Assembly: GCA_963700865.1 (NCBI GenBank)
Contig: CAVOZC010000022.1
Coordinates: 520,211 to 584,210, forward strand
Direction of reading: 5' to 3'
DNA from: CAVOGJ01 sp963700865
GTDB lineage: Bacteria > Planctomycetota > Planctomycetia > Pirellulales > Pirellulaceae
DNA: 64,000 bases
The notes beneath the pieces are model-generated. The model saw only the letters and a program-made list of their open reading frames with translations. It searched no databases and was not told the origin of the DNA. The first letter of the stretch is position 1, and the number at the start of each line of letters is the position of its first letter. Shown piece by piece: positions 47,201-55,541 of the stretch. Both the position numbers and the translations under genes were made by a program.

Positions 47201-48180
47201 GCGCCCTGCGCGTCACGCACGTATACGTCATCGGCGCTGCCCGGGACCGTATTTCCCGTCCAGTTGCCCGCATTATTCCAATTGCTGTTGCCGTAAAATT
47301 CCCGACGCGGCACGTCCAGGTTCAGGTAATTGTGTCCGGACGCCATGGCCAGCAGATCCGTGTGGCTGGGCAAACGACGCAATCCCTGTGACACGGAAGG
47401 CGTCATCAAGGCATTCGTATTCTCCAAGTGGGCGATATTCAGGCCGTCGTCACCCGAATTATTGGCCGTCTCGACCGCGATCGCATTGCCAAACACAAAC
47501 GCTGGATTGAAGTCATAATCGCCATCCGCCGTCTGGGCGATCGTGGTAATATTGGCACTCGACATGCCCAGGGCGTGCCCCACTTCATGCATGACCACGC
47601 TCAGCATATCCGTGACATTCATCGCCGCGGCGGACGTGGCGTTTCCGGTATAGCCCACCTCAAAGGTGTCCGGCACGGTGCCAAAGTTATACCAATCGGC
47701 ACGAGCCGTGGCATTGAGGTCGCGCCACAACGTCTGCTGCATGTTGAATTCGGTGTTCGTGGACGGCGTCGAATCGATGAACCAGCCACGTGTCGCACCG
47801 CCGGTGCCCACTCGCGTGTCGATACGGATGTTCGCCACCGTCTCGCGTCCTCCGGCTTGGGCGACCAGGCTGTGGATTCCGAGCGTATTATCGTCAAGAT
47901 CGTCATACCAATAATTGATCGTCAGCGTGTGCGTGTCTTCAAAAACGTCCTGGTAAAACGACTCGGCATGCTGGAAAAGAGAAATCAATCCACTGCGAGT
48001 CGGATCAAACGAGGGCGACTCGGACTGCGCCGCATCGAAGTTGAGCACGATGTTGATTGCCGCCAGGGGCGAGGCCATCAGAAGAAGTCCCACGGCCGAC
48101 AAGAGATAGCGGCTCGCCGCATACCCGGGACCGGAAAGCATACGTGGTCCGCGCCAGAGATCGCTAAAGCAACGTGTCAT
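44299..48180 (-). CDS. Giant secreted PEP-CTERM protein with metalloprotease-like head and dockerin-like repeats
   Basis: A 1293-residue protein with a GGGGAG Shine-Dalgarno near 48185. It has a signal peptide with hydrophobic core LLSAVGLLLMASPLAA. The head has a zinc-binding-like VVMHEVGHALGMSSANITTI (about residue 195) followed by LLAMASGHNYLNLDVPRREF. The third metzincin His is replaced by Ser. A very long repetitive beta region with Asn, Gly, Thr and Ala follows, resembling autotransporter-like passenger repeats. Near the end are dockerin-like segments (VDFDDNGLVNCDDIDALTSV, GDADLDGTVDVSDFNIWNNN, GDFTANGSVDVSDFNAWNTN). The C-terminus, VPEPVMVAPLALALLLCAG and a basic tail, is a PEP-CTERM exosortase signal. 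It is an extracellular or surface protein of unknown function. Confidence 0.85.
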   Translation of the reverse strand: MTRCFSDLWRGPRMLSGPGYAASRYLLSAVGLLLMASPLAAINIVLNFDAAQSESPSFDPTRSGLISLFQHAESFYQDVFEDTHTLTINYWYDDLDDNTLGIHSLVAQAGGRETVANIRIDTRVGTGGATRGWFIDSTPSTNTEFNMQQTLWRDLNATARADWYNFGTVPDTFEVGYTGNATSAAAMNVTDMLSVVMHEVGHALGMSSANITTIAQTADGDYDFNPAFVFGNAIAVETANNSGDDGLNIAHLENTNALMTPSVSQGLRRLPSHTDLLAMASGHNYLNLDVPRREFYGNSNWNNAGNWTGNTVPGSADDVYVRDAQGASVVLTASLNANGFAANLFVSEGANVDTNAFLLSVSGDATVSDLDSDIFVNPGGELQANRVFVKNSAEIEMTGGVLDANSVTIDSGTQIQSESAGAVTLDVATVLVNNGTLIASSDSTMTLISTAGAPWDLDGTSGDGAINAFNGNIIVDTGALSDAFDGSITIGAGHQLRIDAAWTNSGTNSMSGGATSVDAATMVGGAIAFSGASINASGIAIIDANTNWQSANTITLANADTELRLGNSTSDLITYTSATFSGGGTLVQNGDATVNGTVTIDVGTFDFDGGTISDTTITSSGVMNITGGQINDAHDGIINVNGGTLNVNTGFVISLPGGPPLFIPNPWTMNGQLNFTSSGNLDGVLVNITGDVTATGRGIIQAPVDFEAAATVSLPTTSDVLELQATTNYFGGSYTGAGRIEQDGIANFKADTLIDVGIFDWDGSVGAPAVTNIEPGVTVTYSVSQIEVGDPTLDGYDGTANIDSGTLDVDTGFFIFLPPPSLPIFIPTTWRLDGTVNLHNGGAGVAQLNGSPVDLRGAIQVTGTSTSEVNAAVTVNGGNITVNAGARLQQDGTLTHNTGAISVAGGAVMVVNGNANLNAGGSTSVGGTMNLNGQTTFSGGNYTGSGRMNQYGTATLMASTVFNVELGLRTGSTTNVPGAVELRLRNDGFVQAGASISGGGLLRNDAGSELTLADNASLGIDLFNSGTVVVGGVGNGGLSAVAGKYQQNSNGQLDIEIGGPIIGTDHDWFRVTMDAVLDGTLAVSLIGGFVPGLGDDFDIITAANVIGGFSNRLLPTLGGGLGWLLEYDPSVVTLSVISLPDVDFDDNGLVNCDDIDALTSVIAAGSDLSAYDLNGDTLVDGDDLSVWLADAASFNGLAGPYLPGDADLDGTVDVSDFNIWNNNKFTINDAWCSGDFTANGSVDVSDFNAWNTNKFTSSGAALVPEPVMVAPLALALLLCAGRQRRRSLARAGD

Positions 48181-48299
48181 CTTATCTCCCCTTCATGAGC
48201 CAACCTGCGAATACACTCCAACGGCAATTAGGGAAATCCCGCATTCCCCCGACCCCCATCAATGTGGGGAAATCACGGGCTCTGTCAAGACTGTTTTTC

Positions 48300-49799
48300 T
48301 CAGGATTTGGCGGCGATCGGATCGACCTGTGCGACTCGACCGAGTCGCGGTAGTGGCACGCGACCGTCGCGATAGAAGAGGTTGTAGGCCGAAAAAGGAA
48401 TCAAATGACCGCTCGGCAAGACAAAATGCACGCAGGACTTCATTAACTGTCGGACGTCAAAGTTGTAGGCGTCCATGAACGAGGTCGTCGTGACGCGAAA
48501 TACATCCTCGGACGTCAGCTCCTCCTTCAACGCCCGCGTGAAAAACGACTGCGCCGTCTCGGCCCATGGTTCCATGGACTCAGCCGTGGCCCCTTGGCGG
48601 ATCGCCAACCAGCCGTACGACGTGAGCGCATCGACCTGCGGGGCGCCCGCCGCACAGCCGCAATCCGACCCGCAAGCGGCCCGCGCTAGAAATTCGTCGA
48701 TCAGCGCCTTCGCCTTGCCCCTCGTGAAGGTAATTCCGTTGGCCAACAGGTCGGTGTGACGCGCCAGGTCGACAAACCGCTGGAGAGGTACCAGCTGGTC
48801 CGCGTGGCGATACGCGTAAGCGATCGTGTGCGCATTCGGATGTGCACAAGGCAACGGCAAAAAATCGGCTTCGGTCCAGGCGTGGGTCTGCTCCTCCAGC
48901 CGCCGCAGTACGTCGGGAAACGTAATCCGTCGCTCCAGTTCCTCCGGAAGAACGTGGCGGCCGACGTAGGTCGCCGGCTGAAAATTGACGCCCGTCACCC
49001 ACGGCCGCTCCGCGCCATACTCCACGATCCGCCCCACCTGGTCGTCATTGACGCCCGGCTGAACGGTGCACACCAGGATCGTGTGCAAGCCGGCCTCGCC
49101 CAAGCGGTCAATCGCCGCCAGCTTGGTCTCGGTGAGCGACGCGCCCCGCAGGGCTCCGTGGACACGGTCATCAAATCCATCAAACTGCAGGTAAATCTCG
49201 CAGCGGTGACGGAATTCGGCCAGCCGCTCGACGAAGTCCGATTCGCGGGCGATGCGGATGCCATTCGTATTGATCATCACGATATCGATCGGCCGTGCGC
49301 ATGCGGCTTGGAAGATCCGCGAGAACTCGGGATGGATCGTCGGCTCCCCGCCCGATAGTTGGAGAACTTCCGGACGTCCCTCCGCGGCGATCAACTGATC
49401 CATGGCCCGCATGCACTGCTCGACCGACAGATGCTGGCCGCCGGGACCGCTGGAAGCATAGCAGAGTGGGCATTCCAGATTGCACGACGACGTGATCTCC
49501 AGGATCGCCACGCACGTATGTTGTTCGTGTTCGGTGCAGAGTCCACAATCGTAGGGACAACCCAGCCTCGGCGTGACGCCCATCCGCGGCGGGAGCTTGC
49601 CAGGCAAGCTGTATTCCAGCCGATCAAACCACCGCCGATCGGAACAGACGAAATCCTCGCGGAGCCCATGTGTCGGGCACGTCTTGCGGAAATAAACGCG
49701 CTGGTCGCGGTCAATGATCTTGGCCGGCACGAGGGCGTGGCACTCGGGACATAAACTTTGTGTTGTCCCTAGAAAGGCGTAATCGCGAAAGTCGGTCAT
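48300..49799 (-). CDS. Radical SAM protein, tetraether-synthase (Tes)-like family
   Basis: I chose the ATG at 49799 (MTDFRDYAFLGTTQSLCPEC); the frame continues upstream only as shadow. The first ~45 residues hold CPECHALV then a KTCPTHG segment, a rubredoxin-like Cys arrangement. Next comes LGCPYDCGLCTEHEQHTCV, then the radical SAM core EITSSCNLECPLCYASSG with the CX3CX2C cluster site. GRPEVLQLSGGEPTIHPEF is the SAM-binding GGE motif. The C-terminal part has a further Cys-rich stretch (AACGSDCGCAAG). This architecture is that of COG1964 proteins, which include archaeal Tes (MJ0619), reported to have three [4Fe-4S] clusters and a rubredoxin-like iron site. The actual substrate in this bacterium is unknown. 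A cysteine-rich small membrane protein gene lies upstream. Confidence 0.8.
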   Translation of the reverse strand: MTDFRDYAFLGTTQSLCPECHALVPAKIIDRDQRVYFRKTCPTHGLREDFVCSDRRWFDRLEYSLPGKLPPRMGVTPRLGCPYDCGLCTEHEQHTCVAILEITSSCNLECPLCYASSGPGGQHLSVEQCMRAMDQLIAAEGRPEVLQLSGGEPTIHPEFSRIFQAACARPIDIVMINTNGIRIARESDFVERLAEFRHRCEIYLQFDGFDDRVHGALRGASLTETKLAAIDRLGEAGLHTILVCTVQPGVNDDQVGRIVEYGAERPWVTGVNFQPATYVGRHVLPEELERRITFPDVLRRLEEQTHAWTEADFLPLPCAHPNAHTIAYAYRHADQLVPLQRFVDLARHTDLLANGITFTRGKAKALIDEFLARAACGSDCGCAAGAPQVDALTSYGWLAIRQGATAESMEPWAETAQSFFTRALKEELTSEDVFRVTTTSFMDAYNFDVRQLMKSCVHFVLPSGHLIPFSAYNLFYRDGRVPLPRLGRVAQVDPIAAKS

Positions 49800-49859
49800 G
49801 CGTGGGCCCTTGGTACCTTCGATCCTCAGCTCGACATCACGCCGATCGTTGATTTCATG

Positions 49860-49927
49860 GTGGGATAGGCTTCCAGCCGGTCGAGATCGAAACAAAGAAG
49901 GCATGACAGGCTGGAAGCCTGTCCCAC
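49860..49927. repeat. 18-bp imperfect inverted repeat, likely dispersed palindromic element
   Basis: TGGGATAGGCTTCCAGCC at 49861-49878 and GGCTGGAAGCCTGTCCCA at 49909-49926 pair with one mismatch across 30 bases. Its location is between a stop and a start on the minus strand. This form is like the short palindromic repeats common in planctomycete genomes; a transcription terminator seems less likely because of the long spacer. Confidence 0.55.
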
Positions 49928-49960
49928 TTCCTCGACTCACATACTTCGTCCCTCGCCTCC

Positions 49961-50548
49961 CTAAACCTCGGTGTCCCGCCGCCAGCGATGGGCGACCCAC
50001 TTGGCCAATAAGGCAATCATGCCACCGGTGACGATCAACGAACAGAAACTGGCGAACAGCACAATGCTCGACTTCGGCTGACGGTTCAACGCGTCGGAAA
50101 GCATGATCCCACCCAGGCAAGACACGAAGAACGTCCCAAAGGCGACCACGGAGACGACAACGAGTAGGACGTATGTCACGCCCATGGACATGACAAAAAG
50201 CGAGACCTTCGTCGATGTCGTTGGTCTGCTTCCCTGCCGAGTCCGGCGACGGACGACCAGCATCGTCCGCACCAGCGCCGGCGTTGCCAGCACGACCGCC
50301 AGGATCGCGAAGCCAGGCGCGATCACAAAGAGTCCGCAGATCACCGCTGTGAAGGTCACGACGACGAGCAACGATGATAGCGAATAGCTGTACTCACCCA
50401 CAGCGGGAGACGCATAAGGATTTATACCGACGGACGGTGTCACCGATCGCTGACACAGCCAGCACCGATCCTTACCCGGCGGCAAAACCGCATGGCACTC
50501 CGGGCAGCGGCCGCCATCCAAGGCGATCAATATCCTCGCGTCCGTCAT
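49961..50548 (-). CDS. Zinc-ribbon membrane protein of unknown function
   Basis: This 195-residue protein begins MTDARILIALDGGRCPECHA and has a CPxC...CWLC zinc-ribbon-like head (CPECHAVLPPGKDRCWLCQR). It continues with five or so membrane segments (SLLVVVTFTAVICGLFVI, GFAILAVVLATPALVRTML, LFVMSMGVTYVLLVVVSVVA). The start overlaps the preceding stop by 4 bases (ATGA), showing coupling with the upstream gene at 50545-51240. No function is recognised. Confidence 0.68.
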   Translation of the reverse strand: MTDARILIALDGGRCPECHAVLPPGKDRCWLCQRSVTPSVGINPYASPAVGEYSYSLSSLLVVVTFTAVICGLFVIAPGFAILAVVLATPALVRTMLVVRRRTRQGSRPTTSTKVSLFVMSMGVTYVLLVVVSVVAFGTFFVSCLGGIMLSDALNRQPKSSIVLFASFCSLIVTGGMIALLAKWVAHRWRRDTEV

Positions 50549-51240
50549 AGCGACTCACCTCGCTGCACCTGCTGGCGATACGATTCGGCGGTGCGCGGTA
50601 GGCTCCGCACGAGTTGCCCCAGGCTGATGCCCGTCAAAATGATCGTGGCCAGCATGATCAGCTGTTGATAGCGAGGCACGTGGTCTCCCCACGGGCCGTG
50701 TCCAAACAGGTCCGGCCAGCGGGCACAGCCGAGCAGTGCCAGATAGCCCAGGCTGGCCGCGATTGTCGCCAGCTGTACGATCCAGACATCGCAACGCAGT
50801 GTCGCCAGCGTGAGCAGCAGAAAATAAACAGCCACGAGCGGGCTCCTTGGCCCCGCCGAAACGTAAAGCACGGCGGTCAGCAGCACGACATCGGCCACGG
50901 TGACCAAGGGACCCAGCCAGCGCGGATAGTAAGGCTGCAGCAGACAGAGATGGACCAGCAGAGCCAGCCCGGTCCAGGCCAGGGCGAGCAGGGTGACCTG
51001 GAGATGGTAATTCCCTGCCATCCCTTCCGCCGATGGCGACCACTGCAGCAGGGACAGGGAGGGCAAGTGCCCGGTCGTTTCCAGGTAGTGGCAGAGGTGA
51101 ATCAAGTAAAACACGCCGATACCCGTCATCCGCAGCAGATTAATGCGGCCTTCCGCACGGAATTCAATCCAACGGCTGGTAACCAGCCAGGCACGGGCGG
51201 CCACCTCCGACTCTCGCGGATCGACGGCACTCATGTTCAA
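50545..51240 (-). CDS. Polytopic membrane protein of unknown function
   Basis: A 231-residue protein with about six hydrophobic segments. Its features are a short soluble head (MNMSAVDPRESEVAARAWLV), then helices FYLIHLCHYLETTGHLPSLS, TLLALAWTGLALLVHLCLL, VTVADVVLLTAVLYVSAG and LATIAASLGYLALLGC. The layout resembles the membrane sensor part of signalling proteins, but no kinase or cyclase domain follows in frame. It overlaps the next gene's start by 4 bases (ATGA). Confidence 0.6.
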   Translation of the reverse strand: MNMSAVDPRESEVAARAWLVTSRWIEFRAEGRINLLRMTGIGVFYLIHLCHYLETTGHLPSLSLLQWSPSAEGMAGNYHLQVTLLALAWTGLALLVHLCLLQPYYPRWLGPLVTVADVVLLTAVLYVSAGPRSPLVAVYFLLLTLATLRCDVWIVQLATIAASLGYLALLGCARWPDLFGHGPWGDHVPRYQQLIMLATIILTGISLGQLVRSLPRTAESYRQQVQRGESL

Positions 51241-51309
51241 TCGCTCCCTGACAGGACCCCGCCCGACTCGGCAGAGTTCGCATGCGTTACCGTGGCTCGG
51301 GCAACCAGC

Positions 51310-51804
51310 TTACCAGCCCCATGTGGCGGGTCCCCCCTTGAATGGCCCCACAATGTTTTGTGTGATCCACCCTCCGTAAAAGTCGCCGGCCTGAGATTGC
51401 ACTCGCTCGCCATCCACGTAACAGGCATCCATCTTGCTCGGATAAAAGGCCAGATAGCCGGCGATCGAGGCGAATCGCCGAGTCGGCGTCCGGTACGACC
51501 ACGCCACATTTGGAAGCAGGCGATCGTCAAGCTGCAGCGAGTAGTAGTCCGCCTGCCCTTTCCATTCGCAATAGGAACCGTGGCTGGCTTCCCGCAGCAG
51601 ATCCATCCGCACCGACGCGGGGGGCAAATAGTAAACGGGTGGGTGACTTGTCTCTAAGACGCGAACAGACACACGCGTTTCCGCGATTGTCATGTCATCG
51701 ATTACGATTCGGAGATGAGCCGCACATGGCTCGACTCTCGGAGGCCTTGGATAATCCCACACTGACTCTTGGCCAGGTCCCGGTTCGATGCGTTGCGGCT
51801 TCAT
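51310..51804 (-). CDS. DUF427 family protein
   Basis: This 164-residue protein matches the DUF427 fold. SVWDYPRPPRVEPCAAHLRI is followed by RVLETSHPPVYYLPPASVRM, then GSYCEWKGQADYYSLQLDD and the end IVGPFKGGPATWGW. The segments with ETSHPP and the two Trp/Tyr-rich patches are the best-kept features. The family is widespread in bacteria and fungi and has no clear reaction. The gene is on the minus strand upstream of the small membrane-protein genes. Confidence 0.9.
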   Translation of the reverse strand: MKPQRIEPGPGQESVWDYPRPPRVEPCAAHLRIVIDDMTIAETRVSVRVLETSHPPVYYLPPASVRMDLLREASHGSYCEWKGQADYYSLQLDDRLLPNVAWSYRTPTRRFASIAGYLAFYPSKMDACYVDGERVQSQAGDFYGGWITQNIVGPFKGGPATWGW

Positions 51805-51846
51805 CCCTGACCTCGTATCGTTCCTTCGACAACGATCGAAGGTCCC

Positions 51847-52566
51847 CTACTTCACCATCCCCGCGCCCATGTAGAGCGGAAAGCTGGTGGCCTTCCACAA
51901 ACCGGATTTTACCGCCGGCACGTCGTCGACGAGCGACTTTAGCTGCGCTTCGTCCAGTTTGTGAAAGATCAGGATGGCCCTTCGTGGCAGCTTGTCATCC
52001 CGCAGCCAGCCGGCAAAGCAGAGTCGCTCGCCATCGCGGACGGACGCGCAGTAGTCGAGGTTTTTCCGTTCCGACTCGGCGTCGATCTCCGGGGCCTCTG
52101 ACTGTGACTTTTCCAGCAGCACCAGTCGATACTCCGTCAGCTCCATCGTGTCGGCGTCCTTTTGAAAATCGCCGACCGCGATCTCGATGGGAATCGCATC
52201 GATGGTCAAGATCCCATGCTCAACATACGGGTCGGGCTCGAAAAGTGCCGCCAGCGCATTTCGGTCCGCGGCTTTGACGAGCACGATCCCCCGCAGTTTT
52301 TTCCGCGGGTCGGCCATCGGCCCCACCGTGAGCAGCTTGCCCTCCTTGTAAAGCCGCCCGAAGTTGGCCAGGTGGGCCGCCTGCATCTGCTCGATCTCGG
52401 ATCGCTCCCTGCCTGCGCTGCTTTCCCCCGTGGTCAAGAAAATCCAATACACCGATGGGTCGGCCGGGGCGGACTCCTCTGCTTCCACACGTGCCAGCGC
52501 CCATGAAAACACACTGCCGGCCGCGAATAACCAGAAACAGCACCGCAGCGGAAAACAACACACCAT
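51847..52566 (-). CDS. Secreted tandem YCII-domain protein
   Basis: The ATG at 52566 (MVCCFPLRCCFWLFAAGSVF) gives a signal peptide; the frame starts at 52593 without a leader of that quality. Two YCII-like units follow. The first includes SVYWIFLTTGESSAGRERSE, QMQAAHLANFGRLYKEGKLL and TVGPMADPRKKLRGIVLVKA. The second reads TEYRLVLLEKS, LCFAGWLRDDKLPRRAILIF, and ends SFPLYMGAGMVK. YCII domains resemble dimeric ferredoxin-like alpha/beta folds and often bind small aromatic compounds; the substrate is unknown. The gene is upstream of DUF427 on the same strand. Confidence 0.82.
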   Translation of the reverse strand: MVCCFPLRCCFWLFAAGSVFSWALARVEAEESAPADPSVYWIFLTTGESSAGRERSEIEQMQAAHLANFGRLYKEGKLLTVGPMADPRKKLRGIVLVKAADRNALAALFEPDPYVEHGILTIDAIPIEIAVGDFQKDADTMELTEYRLVLLEKSQSEAPEIDAESERKNLDYCASVRDGERLCFAGWLRDDKLPRRAILIFHKLDEAQLKSLVDDVPAVKSGLWKATSFPLYMGAGMVK

Positions 52567-52740
52567 TTCCGAAGACTCCAGCCCGGTTGCCACGGTTCCG
52601 TGGGCCGCGTGCGGCCACTCGGAGGGGCCAGCCTGCCGCCGTGCGGAATTCTAAACTCTCCTGACGTCGATGCAACCCATCGCCGGTCGACGATTTCACT
52701 TGCAAATGGCGCTTGTGCGGTCGGTTCCACGCCTGCCCAT

Positions 52741-55413
52741 TTATCGATCCAGGCGAATCTGATTGACGATCGTAGCATCCTTGATCTTGTCGTCCTTCGC
52801 CAGCAGAAAAGCCTTGCTGAGAATCATCGACATCGTGGCATCCCCTTCGAAAGGCAGAAAAATATTGTCAGTTCGCTGAGCCCCGCTGCCCCGTTTCTGC
52901 ACAATGCACAAGTACCGATCGTCGGGGGACATCAACACGTTACCGCTGCCCAGATGGATCTTGTACGTGCGGAGCTGGCCCTTGACCACCAGGAAGCGAT
53001 CCTCGATACGACATTGCCCGGCAATTTCCAGACTGGGCAGAATCCGCTCGAGCGTCTGCTGGCGCGTTACGGCGGTTTGCGAAAGCTCACCAAATGAGAA
53101 CTTCTGCCAGTAGTCTGCGAACGCTTCCTCATGGCGTGTGGGCCCCAGGGGATCGTTGCCCACACTCGTCACGCCCACAAACAGATCCACGTCCCGCATG
53201 ACCTCGGAGAAAACGAGCGGCGGAATCGCGTCCAAGGGGACCGGCTGCTCAAGACCGAACGGTCCATCCGAGTTGAGACGCTGAAATCGCACCTGGTCGG
53301 TCGACAAATGCGTGTAAATAAACGCCTGCGTTACTTCATTCAGCTCGTCCAGCGGCTCGACCAGGAATTCAACGCGCAAACCATGCTGCGGCAGTTCATA
53401 GTAGGGTGCATTCCACCCGTCCCAATCGCCCTGCAGGTCGTACCGCCAACCGCGCTGTTGGCATAAGGCGGCCAGTTGATGTTGCCGCACGATGTGCGAC
53501 GCGAACCGTTGGGAGTAAATCGCGGTTGCGCGTTCCGCATCGGTAAGTAGGTAAATCTCACGATGTGCCTGCTTGAATGGTTGCGTGACCTGATGTGTCT
53601 CCAGCCATCGCCGCCACTGCAAGACGTCGTCGCTCGGGGACTGCAGCGGATGCCAGAGGCTGACGCGCACCTCCGCGCTCGTCGCTGCAAGCGGCTGATT
53701 GTGCACATCCACAAAACAACCTTGCTGCCAGATCACGGGCGTGGTCGTTTCCTCGACGTTGAGATTCCAGATCAGCCGACGAGCCAGCACGCCGACGAGT
53801 GGATGGTCGAGATAACGGCAGCGAAAATCCGCCAGCGACCAGCTACGATCGGTGAGAAACAACGCCTCCAACCGGTAGCGGATACCCGGCAGCAGCGTGT
53901 CGATATCCTTCAACTTTTTCTTCAATGTCTTCAGCGCCTCCCCGTGGTCGGCTTTGACCGCTGCCGGCACCGTCTTTTGCGTCTTGCCATCGGCCGTTAC
54001 CCACAGAATATGTGCCTTGCGATGGGAATGAAGCGTCACATGGGCGGTGAACGGTCCCATCGATTCCTGGTAGACGCCTGGTTCGGCCATGCCAAAACGG
54101 GGCACCCCCAATTCGACCAGATCGGCCTCACTCACTCCCGCGGCCTCTGCCGCCCGTTCCAGAGCTTTGGCAATTTGCTTGCGGGTCGACACGTGTTTCG
54201 CTCGAGCCTTCAGCCGCTGAAGCTGAGCCACCGCCGACTCCGAGGCCAGGCTGGAGAGGGCCTGCAGGCAAGCGTTGCCCACTTTGGGACTGCGGGGGCC
54301 TACCTCGCGAATTTTCTGAAAGCACTTTTCGGCCGCGTCGCCGATGGCCCCGATCAGGTCGGCATCGTCAAACAGCCCAGCGGCCCATACGAGCCCGCGG
54401 AGCAGATCGGCATGCGTATCATGAATTTCGGTCGGCTCGCTCCATTGCACCTGACCACCGTAATTCGTTCGTTGGCTTTCACCTGCCTGGCCTATCGCGG
54501 CGAGTGCCGGCATGATTGCCTGCATGAATTCACCCTGCCCGATGGCATCCAGGATGGTCGCCGCCCCCGCCAGCCACTTCTTGGTAGGTTTCGATGCACG
54601 GGCCGTGCGGCAGTGATCCAGAAGTTGGTGCCAATGATCCTGGGATTTCGCAGGTAGCGATGCCAGCCCATCGAGCAGCGCATTCGTCCAGGCCTCACCG
54701 GTCTGAAGATCGAACGCTTGCGACGCCTCCGGAGACGGAGTCTGGGCCGCTCTCGGGCCATCCACCGCCGCAACATTACAAGCCGGCGCTGCGTGCTTGA
54801 GCAGTTCCTGAATCCGTATTCCGATCTTTCTTCCGTCTGAGCAATAACCGTTGGGATCGAACGACTTCAATAGCGCCGTAAGCTGATCCTCGATCGATCG
54901 GTTCATGCCGTGTTGCTCGATGTGACGCTGTACGTTGCCAAGAATCGAGAGCACTGGCAGTGTGATGTACGTGAGGGCATCGGTGCGAACCAGTTTCAGC
55001 ATCTGCCCGATTTCGCCTTCACGATAACTCAACTTGCGTCGCAGGAGCGACTTAAGTAACTCGCGGCAGAACCCATCCATGCGCGGATCGCTGTGTCGTC
55101 CCTTCACGAGCGACGCCATGGCAATGAGCACCACTTGTGCCTGTTGGGAAGGGGTCGCATTGAGAATCGCCACGCCTGCTTCGTAGTCCTTGATCTTCAG
55201 CGTGGCATGCAGTTGACGTCGCATGGCATCAAGGAATGCCTGGGCGACGGCCTGTGGGGAGGCGTCGCCACTGGGGAGAGTCGGGCCAGGATCGCGGGTT
55301 CGTTGGATCTCGGCTTGGCAGTCGGCCAGAAGTGCTTCGGCGACCCGCCGGTCGGCGGACCCCACGGGCATGGCATCGGTTTCAGGAGAAGGATCAAATA
55401 CCTGAAGTGGCAT
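52741..55413 (-). CDS. DUF4132 family protein
   Basis: An 890-residue cytoplasmic protein with no signal peptide. The first ~430 residues are mostly helical with several Ala/Leu-rich repeats (QLQRLKARAKHVSTRKQIA is an example). The DUF4132 region is about residues 490-720. It contains DIDTLLPGIRYRLEALFLTD, RYLDHPLVGVLARRLIWNLN, QPFKQAHREIYLLTDAERAT, YSQRFASHIVRQHQLAALCQ and RGWRYDLQGDWDG. The C-terminal part includes VDLFVGVTSVGNDP and LRTYKIHLGSGNVLMSPDDR. DUF4132 is found in MolR-type E. coli proteins, whose function is unknown. It lies 128 bp downstream of the Gly-Gly-ended ubiquitin-like gene on the same strand, which makes the pair a candidate functional unit. Confidence 0.82.
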   Translation of the reverse strand: MPLQVFDPSPETDAMPVGSADRRVAEALLADCQAEIQRTRDPGPTLPSGDASPQAVAQAFLDAMRRQLHATLKIKDYEAGVAILNATPSQQAQVVLIAMASLVKGRHSDPRMDGFCRELLKSLLRRKLSYREGEIGQMLKLVRTDALTYITLPVLSILGNVQRHIEQHGMNRSIEDQLTALLKSFDPNGYCSDGRKIGIRIQELLKHAAPACNVAAVDGPRAAQTPSPEASQAFDLQTGEAWTNALLDGLASLPAKSQDHWHQLLDHCRTARASKPTKKWLAGAATILDAIGQGEFMQAIMPALAAIGQAGESQRTNYGGQVQWSEPTEIHDTHADLLRGLVWAAGLFDDADLIGAIGDAAEKCFQKIREVGPRSPKVGNACLQALSSLASESAVAQLQRLKARAKHVSTRKQIAKALERAAEAAGVSEADLVELGVPRFGMAEPGVYQESMGPFTAHVTLHSHRKAHILWVTADGKTQKTVPAAVKADHGEALKTLKKKLKDIDTLLPGIRYRLEALFLTDRSWSLADFRCRYLDHPLVGVLARRLIWNLNVEETTTPVIWQQGCFVDVHNQPLAATSAEVRVSLWHPLQSPSDDVLQWRRWLETHQVTQPFKQAHREIYLLTDAERATAIYSQRFASHIVRQHQLAALCQQRGWRYDLQGDWDGWNAPYYELPQHGLRVEFLVEPLDELNEVTQAFIYTHLSTDQVRFQRLNSDGPFGLEQPVPLDAIPPLVFSEVMRDVDLFVGVTSVGNDPLGPTRHEEAFADYWQKFSFGELSQTAVTRQQTLERILPSLEIAGQCRIEDRFLVVKGQLRTYKIHLGSGNVLMSPDDRYLCIVQKRGSGAQRTDNIFLPFEGDATMSMILSKAFLLAKDDKIKDATIVNQIRLDR

Positions 55414-55541
55414 CGTTTTCGCCTCATCGGATTACGTGGAGAGTTCGTACGGGGGGGACAGCCCCCGTCGTGAAGACCAGCTGGCGGCGGCCTGCGCGAC
55501 GTTTTCTTCAGTCGTGTCGCTTGACCATGGGGGGCCCGCGA

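Noticed and set aside
53563..54657. 364-codon plus-strand open frame
   Set aside because: It is antisense to the DUF4132 gene, whose motifs are clear on the minus strand.
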